From: Actinomycetospora succinea
Lineage (GTDB): Bacteria > Actinomycetota > Actinomycetes > Mycobacteriales > Pseudonocardiaceae
NCBI RefSeq assembly: GCF_004363095.1
Contig: NZ_SNYO01000003.1
Span: 620,001 to 684,000 of the forward strand
DNA length: 64,000 bases
Direction: 5' to 3'
Shown: one piece after another, positions 42,113 through 50,667 of the stretch
Numbering within the stretch: the first letter of the stretch is position 1
Layout of the letters: every line of letters begins with the position of its first letter
Program-made: the position numbers and the translations under genes
The notes under the pieces: model-generated
Told to the model about the DNA's origin: nothing
The model's input: only the letters and a program-made list of their open reading frames with translations
The model's database searches: none

Positions 42113-43249
42113 TCAGGGTGCGGACGGAGATCCCGCGATGAGCCCCGCGAGCAGGGCGACGCGCACCGGGAGGTCGCCGACCACGACGTGCTCGTGCTCC
42201 GCGTGCGCGCCGCCGCCGCTCGCCCCGAGACCGTCGAGCACCGGGAGCCCCGCGGCCGCGAGGATGTTGCCGTCGCTGGCGCCGCCGACCTCGCGCGGGT
42301 CGAACGCCACCCCGAGCGAGGCGACGAGAGCACGAGCACGTGCCACCAGCTCCGGCGCCGGCTCCGACCACGGCGGCCGGTTCCACCCGCCGGCGACCTC
42401 CACGCGCACCCGGTCGTCGTCCGGCCGCCAGGAGGTCAGCACCTCGCCGACCCGCGACGCCTCCGCCTCGGTCCGCGCCCGCACGTCGATCTCGAGCCGC
42501 GCGTGGTCGGCGACGACGTTCGGTCGCGTGCCGCCGGAGAAGACGCCGACGTTCACCGTCGTGCCGAGCGAAGGATGCGCCGACCCCACGAGGTGCGTCG
42601 TCAGCGCCGCGAGCGCGTGCACCGCCGACGCGCCGGCCTCCGGGTCCAGCCCGGCGTGGGCCGCGACGCCGGTCGCGGTCACCGTCCACAGCCCGACGCC
42701 CTTGCGCGCGGTCTTCACGGTGCCGGCGACGCCGCCGGGCTCCAGCACGAGCACCGCCGACGCCCCGGCCGCGGCCGACACCAGGAACGACCGCGACCCC
42801 AGACTCCCGACCTCCTCGTCGGCGTTGACCAGCAGCCGCACCGACGGCCGCGGCACCCCGAGCTCGTCGAGCGCCGCGACGGCGTGCACGCCCTGCACGA
42901 GCCCGGCCTTCATGTCGAACACCCCGGGCCCGCGGGCGATCCCGTCGCGCACCGAGAACGGCCGGCGCGCCAGCGTCCCGGCGTCGAACACCGTGTCGAG
43001 GTGCCCGAGCAGCACGACCGTCCCCGGCAGCGAGCCCGGCACGTCCACCTGGATCACCGCGCCCGGCCCGTCGCCGAGCGTCGTCGCGGACTCGCAGCGC
43101 CACCGCTCCTTCACCCACGGCACGAGCTCGGCCGCGCCCCGGGAGAGCAGCAGCGGATGGGTGCTCGGCGTCTCCGCGTCGACGAGCATCGCGAGGTCCT
43201 CGACCACGTCGTCGAGGCGCGAGGCGATCAGCGACCGGACCGCGGACAT
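42113..43249 (-). CDS. M20-family metallopeptidase (carboxypeptidase G2-like)
   Basis: A 378-residue M20 peptidase. Metal and catalytic motifs are in order: LLGHLDTVFD (His-x-Asp), GVFDMKAG (bridging Asp), NADEEVGS (catalytic Glu plus ligand), VAAHAGLDPEAGASA in the dimerisation domain, and GGGAHAEHEHV with the final His. The pattern is close to carboxypeptidase G2, which releases glutamate from folates and aminobenzoyl-glutamate. The ATG overlaps the stop of the AbgT transporter by one base, which supports that substrate range. Cytosolic; no signal peptide. Confidence 0.83.
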   Translation of the reverse strand: MSAVRSLIASRLDDVVEDLAMLVDAETPSTHPLLLSRGAAELVPWVKERWRCESATTLGDGPGAVIQVDVPGSLPGTVVLLGHLDTVFDAGTLARRPFSVRDGIARGPGVFDMKAGLVQGVHAVAALDELGVPRPSVRLLVNADEEVGSLGSRSFLVSAAAGASAVLVLEPGGVAGTVKTARKGVGLWTVTATGVAAHAGLDPEAGASAVHALAALTTHLVGSAHPSLGTTVNVGVFSGGTRPNVVADHARLEIDVRARTEAEASRVGEVLTSWRPDDDRVRVEVAGGWNRPPWSEPAPELVARARALVASLGVAFDPREVGGASDGNILAAAGLPVLDGLGASGGGAHAEHEHVVVGDLPVRVALLAGLIAGSPSAP

Positions 43250-44766
43250 CAGACCCCCAGGGGAAGGCGCAGCACGATCCACACCACGAACAGCACGACC
43301 CAGACCACGAACATCGTCATCGCGATCGGCAGCGTCATCGACACGAGGGTCCCGATGCCCGCCGAGCGCCGGTACTGCTGCAGGAAGCCCAGCGTCACGG
43401 CGAAGTAGGGGCTCATCGGGGTCAGGACGTTGGCGATCGAGTCGCCGATCCGGAACGCGGCCTGGCTGGCGGCGGCGTCGATCCCGACGAGCAGCAGCAT
43501 CGGCACCATCACCGGCGCGAGCAGCGACCACTGCGCCGACCCGCTCGTGATCACCAGACCGAGCAGGAAGATCAGCAGGATGCTGAGGACCAGCAGCACC
43601 GGCGCGGGCGCGCCGAGCGCACGCAACCCGTCCGCGCCGGTCACCGCGAGCCACTGGCCGATGCCGGTCCACGAGAACCACGCCAGGAACTGCGCGATGA
43701 CGAAGAACAGCACGAGCAGCGGGGCGACCTCGCCCATCCCGTCGCGCATCATCGCCGGCACGTCGCCGGCGCGCGTGATGCTGCCCGTCGCCAGCCCGTA
43801 GGCGATGCCCACGGCGGTGAAGCCGATCAGCAGGATCACCGCGATGCTCGAGACGAACGGCGACTGGATGATCCCGCCGCCCTCGGGGTCGCGCAGCGGG
43901 GCGCCCGGCGGCAGCCACGCGAGGGCGCACACGCCGAGGAACACCACGAACGTCACCGCGGCGACCTTGAGGCCCCGCGTCTCGGTGGCCGACACGCTCA
44001 GGTCGGCGTCGTCCCCGTCCGCGGACGAGTCGGAGTCCACCGCGCCGAGACGGGGCTCCACCACCTTGTCCACGACCACCGCCGCGGCGAGCGCCACGAC
44101 GATCGCCGAGGCGATCGAGAACCAGTAGTTCGACAGCGCCGTCAGCTCGACCGTCGGGTCGACGATGGCCGCCGCGCGGTTCGTGATGCCGGCGAGCAGC
44201 ACGTCGGTGGCCGTCAGGAAGATGCTCGCGTCGTACCCGGCCCCGACCGCGATGAACGCGGCCACCGCACCCACGGCCGGGCTCCGGCCCAGCGTCCGGA
44301 AGACCATCGCGCCGAGCGGGATCAGCACCATGTAGGCGGCGTCGGACGCCACCGACCCGCTGACGCCGGTGAGCATCAGGGCCGGCGTCACGAGCCGCCG
44401 CGGCGCCCGTAGCACCGTCACCCGCAGCAGCGTCGGCAGCAGCCCCGAGCGGTCGGCGACGGCGATGCCGAGCAGCACCGCGATGATCGTCCCGAGCGGC
44501 GGGAACTCGACGAAGTTCTCGATCGCCGACCCCAGCGCGAACCGGAGCCCCTCGCCGGAGAGCAGGCTGCGGACCGGGGTCGGCGCGGCGGCCCCCGGCA
44601 CCTGCGCCTCGAGACCCACCGCGGCCAGGATCGCCGAGAGCACCGCAAGCGCGGCCCCGAGCAGCACGAACAGCAGGACCGGGTCGGGCAGCCTGTTGCC
44701 GACCCGTTCGACGAACCCGAGGAACCCCGGCAGGCGTTCCGGCTCGGCCTCCGCCTCGGTCGCCAT
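43249..44766 (-). CDS. AbgT-family transporter
   Basis: A 505-residue polytopic membrane protein. FVERVGNRLPDPVLLFVLLG (residues 17-36), IENFVEFPPLGTIIAVLLGI, GSVASDAAYMVLIPLGAMVF and the C-terminal DSIANVLTPMSPYFAVTLGF are hallmarks of AbgT. Known members import p-aminobenzoyl-glutamate or export sulfonamides. A hydrophilic acidic loop (SDSSADGDDADLS) lies in the middle. With the coupled M20 peptidase it suggests uptake and hydrolysis of folate breakdown products, analogous to abgT with abgA/abgB in E. coli. Confidence 0.87.
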   Translation of the reverse strand: MATEAEAEPERLPGFLGFVERVGNRLPDPVLLFVLLGAALAVLSAILAAVGLEAQVPGAAAPTPVRSLLSGEGLRFALGSAIENFVEFPPLGTIIAVLLGIAVADRSGLLPTLLRVTVLRAPRRLVTPALMLTGVSGSVASDAAYMVLIPLGAMVFRTLGRSPAVGAVAAFIAVGAGYDASIFLTATDVLLAGITNRAAAIVDPTVELTALSNYWFSIASAIVVALAAAVVVDKVVEPRLGAVDSDSSADGDDADLSVSATETRGLKVAAVTFVVFLGVCALAWLPPGAPLRDPEGGGIIQSPFVSSIAVILLIGFTAVGIAYGLATGSITRAGDVPAMMRDGMGEVAPLLVLFFVIAQFLAWFSWTGIGQWLAVTGADGLRALGAPAPVLLVLSILLIFLLGLVITSGSAQWSLLAPVMVPMLLLVGIDAAASQAAFRIGDSIANVLTPMSPYFAVTLGFLQQYRRSAGIGTLVSMTLPIAMTMFVVWVVLFVVWIVLRLPLGV

Positions 44767-44820
44767 CGCCCGACCCTCCCCGACGACCCGAGGAGGATCA
44801 AGGCGAGGACCGGGAACGCG

Positions 44821-45885
44821 CTACGACCAGACCAGCTCCGCCGTCCGCACCACGGTCTCGAGCTTGCGACGTTGGTCCTCCGCGGAGAGCTCGTTGCCCT
44901 CCCACGTGCTGGCGAACCCGCACTGCGGGCTCAGCGCGAGCCGCTCGAGCGGCAGGACCGAGGCCGCCTCGTCGATCCGGCGGCGCAGGTCGTCGACGGA
45001 CTCCAGCTCGGGGTGCTTGGTGGTGACGAGGCCGAGGACGGCGGTGCTCCCGGGCCGCACGTGGCGCAGCGCGTCCAACCCGCCGGCGCGGGCGTCGTCG
45101 TACTCGAGCAGCAGCCGGTCGTAGCGCGCCTCCGAGAACAGGACCTCGCCCATCTCGTCGTAGGGCACGGTGCTCTCGTACATGCTGCGGTAGTTGCCGC
45201 GGCAGATGTGGATGCCGGTGACGACGTCGTCGGGCAGCCCGTCGAACACGCGCCGGTCGGTCCGCACGTACGAGGCCAGCTGCTCCTGCCAGCGCTCGGG
45301 GTCGGGGAAGAGCCGCCGGTTGTCGAGGAACGTGTACTTCGGCGCGTCCAGCTGCAGGTACCGCACGCCGGCCTCGGCGAGGGCCAGCGCCTGCCGGTTC
45401 ATGATCGCCACGAGGTCGTCGAGGAATTCGTGCGGGTCGGCGTACGCCCGGTCGGAGACGCCGTCGGTCCAGTAGCTCAGGAAGTTCGTCGGGACGGGCA
45501 GGGTCACCTTCACCGGGCGGTCGGCGTGCGCCAGCACGAAGCCCGCCTCGATGTCGACGAGGCTGCCGGTCGCGGTCAGCCGCGAGGCGACCACGGGCGA
45601 GGTGTGCGACGCGGTCCGCCCGTCCGGCGCCGTCCACGTGCGCGTGAAGCCCTCGGGGTCGAAGCCGTCGGTGACGTCGAGGACCGGGCCGTGCCAGATG
45701 CGCCGGCGCATCTCGCCGTCCCCGACGACGGGCAGGCCGACGGATCGCTGCAGCTCGAGGACGTCGAGCACCGCCCGGTCCTGGAGCTCCTGCAGGTCGG
45801 CCCGTCCGGCGGCCATCGCGTCGGACAGGGCGGAGGGCCGCAGGAACGAACCCACCGTCTCGGCCCTGATGGTCATGTCAGCCAT
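44821..45885 (-). CDS. MetE-like zinc alkyltransferase, half-size (copy A)
   Basis: A 354-residue protein like the catalytic C-terminal half of cobalamin-independent methionine synthase. The zinc ligands are visible: His and Cys in IHICRGNYRS, Glu in LLLEYDD, and Cys in LSPQCGFAS. RAETVGSFLRPSAL near the start is the UROD/MetE opening. The N-terminal half of true MetE is missing. Similar half-size enzymes include epoxyalkane:CoM transferase and MetE-like demethylases. It overlaps the preceding gene by 8 bases if ATG 45885 is used, or is spaced by one base with ATG 45876. Fourth gene of the operon. Confidence 0.8.
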   Translation of the reverse strand: MADMTIRAETVGSFLRPSALSDAMAAGRADLQELQDRAVLDVLELQRSVGLPVVGDGEMRRRIWHGPVLDVTDGFDPEGFTRTWTAPDGRTASHTSPVVASRLTATGSLVDIEAGFVLAHADRPVKVTLPVPTNFLSYWTDGVSDRAYADPHEFLDDLVAIMNRQALALAEAGVRYLQLDAPKYTFLDNRRLFPDPERWQEQLASYVRTDRRVFDGLPDDVVTGIHICRGNYRSMYESTVPYDEMGEVLFSEARYDRLLLEYDDARAGGLDALRHVRPGSTAVLGLVTTKHPELESVDDLRRRIDEAASVLPLERLALSPQCGFASTWEGNELSAEDQRRKLETVVRTAELVWS

Positions 45886-46909
45886 CCCGGCGCACCCTCT
45901 CCGCGGCCTGGGCGGCGGCCGTCATCTTGGCGATCGCGAGGTTCCTCGGCACACGCCTCAGCCCGCAGTCGGTCGAGATCTCCAGCGCCTCGGGACTGCG
46001 GTACTTGAGGCACGTGCGCAGGCGTTCGACCAGGTCGTCGGGGGTCTCGGCGTAGTGCGTCTTGATGTCGACGAGACCCGCCGAGAGGATCCGGCCCGGG
46101 TCCCACTGCCCGACGAGGTCGATCTCGGCCATCTCGCGCCCGCCGAACTCCAGGCTGAAGCCGTGGACGTTCGCGTCGAGCAGCGTCGGGAAGAGCCAGC
46201 GGTAGGTCCGCTTGGCGTAGGGCAGGCGGCGGAACGAGCCGAAGCAGATGTGCACGGTGAAGGTGCAACCGTCGAAGCCGTCGACGACCTTGTTGATGAC
46301 GTCGACCATCGCCTGGGGCGTCCGGTCGTCGTCCGCCACCGCCGGCGTGATCGGCTCCTCGAGCTGGATGTAGTCGCACCCGGCGTCGAGCAGCTCCTGG
46401 ATGTGCCCGCGCAGCGCCGGGACCAGCGCCTCCGCGCACGCCTTGCGCGAGGGGTAGACGTCGCGGAAGTCCAGCTCGGTGGTCATCCCGTACGGCCCCG
46501 GCATGCCGACGCGCGGGCGCCGGTCGGTCGCGGCGCGCAGGAAGCGGTACTCGCCGACGAAGTCCCACATCCAGGCGAGCTCGTCGAGCGGCTGGGTGAC
46601 CTTCCAGACATCGAGCATGTCGTAGCCCAGCGCGCCGAGACGCCGCGGCGCCGGCTGCAGGACGAGGCCGGGCAGCGCGGCGGTGATGTTCTCGATCCAG
46701 CCACGGCGGCGGTGCTCGCCGTCGGTGACGATGTCGAGCCCGCAGCGCTCCTGGTCGTCGATGGCCAGGCGGCAGTAGTCGTCGTAGAGCTCGCGCTCGT
46801 CGTCCGGCCCGAAGCGGCCCGCGGCCTCGGCCGGTTCGACGACGTCCCACCAGCCCGGGCGCGCCCAGCCGCCGGTCGTCGTCACCGCGATCTCGGTGTG
46901 GACGGTCAT
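45878..46909 (-). CDS. MetE-like zinc alkyltransferase, half-size (copy B)
   Basis: A 343-residue protein of the same superfamily as its neighbour. Zinc ligands: His and Cys in TVHICFGSF, Glu in SLEFGGRE, and Cys in STDCGLRRV. YIQLEEPITPAVADD matches the MetE substrate strand. The opening ITVTTTGGW-like VTTTGGWARPGWW differs from copy A, so the two probably handle different methyl donors or acceptors, or form a heteromer. The ATG overlaps the phosphatase stop by one base, with GAGGAGGG just upstream. Confidence 0.8.
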   Translation of the reverse strand: MTVHTEIAVTTTGGWARPGWWDVVEPAEAAGRFGPDDERELYDDYCRLAIDDQERCGLDIVTDGEHRRRGWIENITAALPGLVLQPAPRRLGALGYDMLDVWKVTQPLDELAWMWDFVGEYRFLRAATDRRPRVGMPGPYGMTTELDFRDVYPSRKACAEALVPALRGHIQELLDAGCDYIQLEEPITPAVADDDRTPQAMVDVINKVVDGFDGCTFTVHICFGSFRRLPYAKRTYRWLFPTLLDANVHGFSLEFGGREMAEIDLVGQWDPGRILSAGLVDIKTHYAETPDDLVERLRTCLKYRSPEALEISTDCGLRRVPRNLAIAKMTAAAQAAERVRRDG

Positions 46910-47712
46910 CAGCCCTCCTCGAAGCGCATGCCGGTGGCGGCGACGAGCTCGTCGTGCGCGCCGCCGTTGCTGGCGACGACGTCGTAGCGGGTGGACGCGT
47001 CGCGGGTCTGCCCGTCGAAGTCGGTGACGCGGCCGCCGGCCTCCTCGACGAGCAGCCGGCCACCGGCGACGTCCCACGGCGGCATGTCGCGCTCGACGTA
47101 GCCGCCGAGGTGGCCGGCGGCGATGTGGGCCATGACCAGCGCAGGAGCTCCCGGGAAGCGCACCCCGCCGGACACCGTGAGCATCGCCCGCATCAGCCGC
47201 GCGAACTCGGCGATGACCACCGGGTCCGACGACTGCGCCTGCACGACCACCACGACCTCGGCCGCGCGCGTGGCCGACGACACCTGCAGCCGACGCCCGT
47301 TGCACGTCGCCCCGCCTCCGCGGACGGCGGCGTAGAGCTCGTCGCGCAGCGGGTCGTAGACGGTGGCGACGACCGGGTCGCCGTCCAGCGTCACCGACAC
47401 CGCCGTCGCGAACCACGGGAAGCCGTCGATGAACGCGCGGGTGCCGTCGAGCGGGTCGACCCACCAGCGCAGGCCCTCGGCCGGCGTGCTCGTGTCCGGC
47501 GCGTCCTCCTCGCCGAGCACGACGTCGTCGGGCCGTTCGGCCCGGATGGCCGCGATGACGGCCTCCTGCGCGGCGAGGTCGGCCGAGGAGCTGACGTCGA
47601 CGCGGGCGTCCTTGAGCGTGACCTCGAGGATCTTGTCCTGGTGGTCGAGCAGGACGGCGCCGCCGGCGCGGGCGGCCCGCTCGGCGACACCGGCCAGTTC
47701 GTCGAGATTCAC
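46909..47712 (-). CDS. Inositol monophosphatase-family phosphatase
   Basis: A 267-residue IMPase-fold phosphatase. Metal motifs are VLGEEDAP (Glu), WWVDPLDGTRAFIDGFPWFA (the DPLDGT loop, residues 86-105) and MPPWDVAGGRLLVEEAGG (the WDxAGG loop). GTG 47712 overlaps the PEP-utiliser stop by 4 bases. Together with that gene it suggests a pathway in which a substrate is phosphorylated and later dephosphorylated. The substrate is unknown; inositol phosphate, other sugar phosphates or PAP are possible. Confidence 0.83.
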   Translation of the reverse strand: MNLDELAGVAERAARAGGAVLLDHQDKILEVTLKDARVDVSSSADLAAQEAVIAAIRAERPDDVVLGEEDAPDTSTPAEGLRWWVDPLDGTRAFIDGFPWFATAVSVTLDGDPVVATVYDPLRDELYAAVRGGGATCNGRRLQVSSATRAAEVVVVVQAQSSDPVVIAEFARLMRAMLTVSGGVRFPGAPALVMAHIAAGHLGGYVERDMPPWDVAGGRLLVEEAGGRVTDFDGQTRDASTRYDVVASNGGAHDELVAATGMRFEEG

Positions 47713-49457
47713 CCCAGCACCTCCACCACGCCGCGGTCGCCGTCGATCCGCACCCGGTCACCGGTCCTGATCGTCGAGGTCGCGACGCCCGTGCCGACGA
47801 CGCACGGGAGGCCGTACTCGCGGGCGATGATCGCCGTGTGCGACAGGGTGCCGCCGGTGTCGGTCACGCACCCGCTGACCAGCCCGAACACCGGCGTCCA
47901 CTCGGTGGTCGTGCCGCCGCAGACGAGGACGTCGCCGTCGCGGACCTGGTCGATGTCCTGCGCGGCGCGCACCACCCGCGCGGTGCCGACGACCGTGCCG
48001 CGCGACGCCGCGAACCCCGAGAGCGTCGCCGTGGCCTGTCGGCCCTTGATCGTCGCGAAGTAGTCCGGGGTGAGGCCGAAGAGCTCGGTCATGATCGGGT
48101 CGTTGACGGCGTCGGGCACGGTGCCGACGACGGGCGGCAGCTCGCCGCCCCGCGCCGACCAGTGGTCGTAGTAGTCGCGGCGCGCGGTGACCAGCGACCG
48201 GCAGTCGGCCGGCCCGCCGCCGGTGAGCAGGTCCAGCAGCTCGTGGCGGAACAGGAAGAACACGTCCTCGCGCGCGTCGAGCACCCCGTCGGCGACGAGG
48301 CGGTCGGCCACGGCGAGCGTGAGGCGCCGGATCGGCAGGTGGATGCGGCGGTCGATGAGGAAGTTGTGCTCCTCGTTCCACCAGACGAAGTTGGCGGCAC
48401 GGTTGGACGCGAGGGCCTCGTCGAAGCGCCGGCGGTCCCCGTCGTCGGCGATCGCGGCGCGCGCGGAGTCGACGAGACGGTCGCGCTCGGCGAGCACCTC
48501 GCGGCGCGCCGCCGCGAAGTCGTGGCCCTCGGGGCGGGTGAGGAACTCGCGGATCGTGCCCAGCGGCGTCGCCGGGTGCTCGGCCCACGACGGCCGGTCC
48601 ATCGTCGCGGTCTCGTCGGTGCGCTGGCCCCAGACCGCGAGGAACTCCTGGAGCTCGGCCCACCACTGCGCGCCGCCGGGGGTCGCCTCCAGCGCCGCCC
48701 GGGCCCCCTCGACGGTCGGCTCGGCCAGCGCCTCGGCGACCCCGAGCTCGCGGGCCCGCCCGGCGAGGCGCCAGAGCCCCTCGTCGGTCTGCAGGTAGGC
48801 GGTCTCCTCGCCGGCGAGCCACTTCGGGATCTGCCCGGTCTCGAGGCCGAGGTCGGCGGTGAGCTGGAACAGCGCGACGTAGTTGGCGGCGAGCAGGTAC
48901 ATGACCTCGAAGTGCACGCCCCAGCCGCGCCGGTGGAAGGCGATCGCGTCGACGAGCGCGGCGTGCAGCTCGGCGCGGTCCATCGTGTCGACGTCGAGGG
49001 CGTCGAAGTGCGTGTACGCGGCCTCGAGCTCGGCGCGGTAGCCCGCCCAGTAGGTGGCGAAGTCGGCGAGCCGCGGCCCGGCGAACGCCCCGAAGCGCTC
49101 GGCGCGCGCGCCCATCTGCCACAGCGAGGTGATCGGGCACTGCCCGAGGTAGACGTGCACGCCGGCGATCCGGTTGACCATGCCGGCGGTCGGCGGGATG
49201 CCGACGATCTCGGCGCCGTACTGCGTACCCCAGGTCTGGGCGTCCTCGAGCAGGGCCATGCTCGCCGGGGTGATGCCCTCGGCGAAGTGCTGCGAGTCGC
49301 GCATCCAGAAGCGGTCCTCGTCGGCGCGCGTGAACGGCGCGAGCGGCTCGGCGAGGAACGGCCGGGACTCCAGCCGCGGCTCGTAGCCGGGGTAGAAGTC
49401 ACCGTCGGCGTACTCGCCGAGGGGGATGACCGTGCTGGTGTCCTCGATGGTGCTCAC
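47709..49457 (-). CDS. PEP-utilising-enzyme-like protein with phosphohistidine swivel domain
   Basis: A 582-residue protein. The C-terminal 80 residues are a PEP-utiliser mobile domain with the phospho-carrying His in TDTGGTLSHTAIIAREYGLP (around residues 531-550) and GDRVRIDGDRGVVEVLG at the end. The first 450 residues lack an ATP-grasp motif and resemble the substrate-binding middle part of rifampin phosphotransferase-type proteins (RRGWGVHFEVMYLLAANYVA, FVWWNEEHNFLIDRRIHLPI). It needs a partner for ATP or has another role. GTG 49457 starts it, and it leads the operon facing the AraC gene. Confidence 0.78.
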   Translation of the reverse strand: MSTIEDTSTVIPLGEYADGDFYPGYEPRLESRPFLAEPLAPFTRADEDRFWMRDSQHFAEGITPASMALLEDAQTWGTQYGAEIVGIPPTAGMVNRIAGVHVYLGQCPITSLWQMGARAERFGAFAGPRLADFATYWAGYRAELEAAYTHFDALDVDTMDRAELHAALVDAIAFHRRGWGVHFEVMYLLAANYVALFQLTADLGLETGQIPKWLAGEETAYLQTDEGLWRLAGRARELGVAEALAEPTVEGARAALEATPGGAQWWAELQEFLAVWGQRTDETATMDRPSWAEHPATPLGTIREFLTRPEGHDFAAARREVLAERDRLVDSARAAIADDGDRRRFDEALASNRAANFVWWNEEHNFLIDRRIHLPIRRLTLAVADRLVADGVLDAREDVFFLFRHELLDLLTGGGPADCRSLVTARRDYYDHWSARGGELPPVVGTVPDAVNDPIMTELFGLTPDYFATIKGRQATATLSGFAASRGTVVGTARVVRAAQDIDQVRDGDVLVCGGTTTEWTPVFGLVSGCVTDTGGTLSHTAIIAREYGLPCVVGTGVATSTIRTGDRVRIDGDRGVVEVLG

Positions 49458-49530
49458 CGGCTCACGTCCTCGTGATGGGGCTGCGGTGCCGTCGGACGCT
49501 AGGAGCGGGTCGCGGGTGGCCGGTAGCCGC

Positions 49531-49556
49531 TTCCGGCGAGGCTGTCCGGTTCCGGC
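49531..49556. promoter_or_regulatory. Candidate AraC half-sites
   Basis: TTCCGGC occurs twice as direct repeats, at 49531-49537 and 49550-49556, 19 bases apart, in the 171-base gap between the divergent AraC and PEP-utiliser genes. A TTGACA lies at 49573-49578. This spacing is near two helix turns, as for AraC-type sites; inference only. Confidence 0.35.
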
Positions 49557-49628
49557 AGGCGGACTGTGGCCCTTGACACCCCCGACGGGTCCGGCCAGCG
49601 TCGAACGGGTTCCGAGGAGGTGGCGCCC

Positions 49629-50579
49629 GTGCTGCGTGGCGGCTTCCGCACGGCCGACCCCGACGACGCCCACGAGCGCACCGAGGCCCTCATGACCGGC
49701 CACCGGATGGCCGTCAGCCGCGACGGCGCCGCGTTCGGGGCCGACGTCCGGTGGGTCGCCGGCGAGGGCCTCGGGCTGCTGCGGTTCTCCTACGGCGCCG
49801 CGGTCGAGATCCGCTCGCATCCCCTCGACGCCTTCGCCACCGTGCACCTGCCCGTGCGCGGCGGCTTCCGCGCCGAGCACCGGGGGATGCGGGTGCGCGC
49901 CGACACCGCGTACGGGGCGGTGTTCTCGTCGTCCGGGCCGCTGACCATGCGGTGGGACGCGGGCCTGGACCTGCTCGTCCTCAAGATCGACCGCGCCGAC
50001 CTGGAGCGCGAGCTCGCCTCCCTCCTCGGCCGCACCCCCGACGGTCCGCTGACCTTCGACCTCGAGATGCCCCGCGCTGGCGGCACCGTCAGCGGGGCCG
50101 CGGAGCTGGTGCGCAGCACGTGCGCGGCCGCCGGTCCCGAGGGGCCACCGCCGCGGGTCTGGGCGGCGCTGAAGAACGCGGCCGCGACGGCGCTGCTGCT
50201 CGGACACCCGCACTCGTTCACCGACGCGCTGCGCGCGCCTGCCCCGCCGGCGTCGTCGACGGTCGTGCGCCGGGTGCTCGACCGCGCCGCCGCCGACCCC
50301 GCCCGCCCCCCGACGGCGCCCGAGCTGGCGCGGCTGACGGGGGTCAGCGAGCGGACCCTGCGCACCGTCTTCCACGCGGAGTTCGGCGTGGGACCGGTGA
50401 CCTACCTGCGACGACGGCGCCTCGACGCCGTGCACCGGGAGCTCACCGACCTCGACCCGGCCGGCGCCACGACCGTCGCCGACGTCGCCCACCGCCACGG
50501 CTTCGCGCACGCCGGACGCTTCGCCGCCGAGTACCGGGCCCGGTTCGGCGAGGCGCCGAGCACGACCTTGAGTCGCTGA
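49629..50579 (+). CDS. AraC-family transcriptional regulator
   Basis: A 316-residue AraC/XylS regulator. The C-terminal DNA-binding domain has two helix-turn-helices: LARLTGVSERTLRTVFHAEF (near residue 237) and VADVAHRHGFAHAGRFAAEY (near 288), joined by GVGPVTYLRRRRLDAVHREL. The N-terminal half resembles the AraC-binding-like domain of XylS/FeaR-type regulators of aromatic or amine catabolism (FATVHLPVRGGFRAEHRG). GTG 49629 lies 8 bases after a GAGGAGG at 49614-49620. It is divergent from the PEP-utiliser/IMPase/MetE-like operon, which it probably activates. Confidence 0.85.
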   Translation: MLRGGFRTADPDDAHERTEALMTGHRMAVSRDGAAFGADVRWVAGEGLGLLRFSYGAAVEIRSHPLDAFATVHLPVRGGFRAEHRGMRVRADTAYGAVFSSSGPLTMRWDAGLDLLVLKIDRADLERELASLLGRTPDGPLTFDLEMPRAGGTVSGAAELVRSTCAAAGPEGPPPRVWAALKNAAATALLLGHPHSFTDALRAPAPPASSTVVRRVLDRAAADPARPPTAPELARLTGVSERTLRTVFHAEFGVGPVTYLRRRRLDAVHRELTDLDPAGATTVADVAHRHGFAHAGRFAAEYRARFGEAPSTTLSR

Positions 50580-50589
50580 GGTGCCTGCG

Positions 50590-50637
50590 GCATGTGAGCA
50601 CTTTCGACGGCTATAGCCGTCGAAAGTGCTCACATGC
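50590..50637. repeat. 48-base perfect palindrome, terminator-like
   Basis: Two 24-base arms meet at the central CTATAG with no loop; the outer arm starts GCATGTGAGCACTTTCGACG and the right arm is its exact complement. It begins 11 bases after the AraC stop and ends 30 bases before the GNAT start. There is no T-run. Likely terminator or a dispersed hairpin element. Confidence 0.8.
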
Positions 50638-50667
50638 GCGAAGCGCACACCCATACGATCCGGAGGC

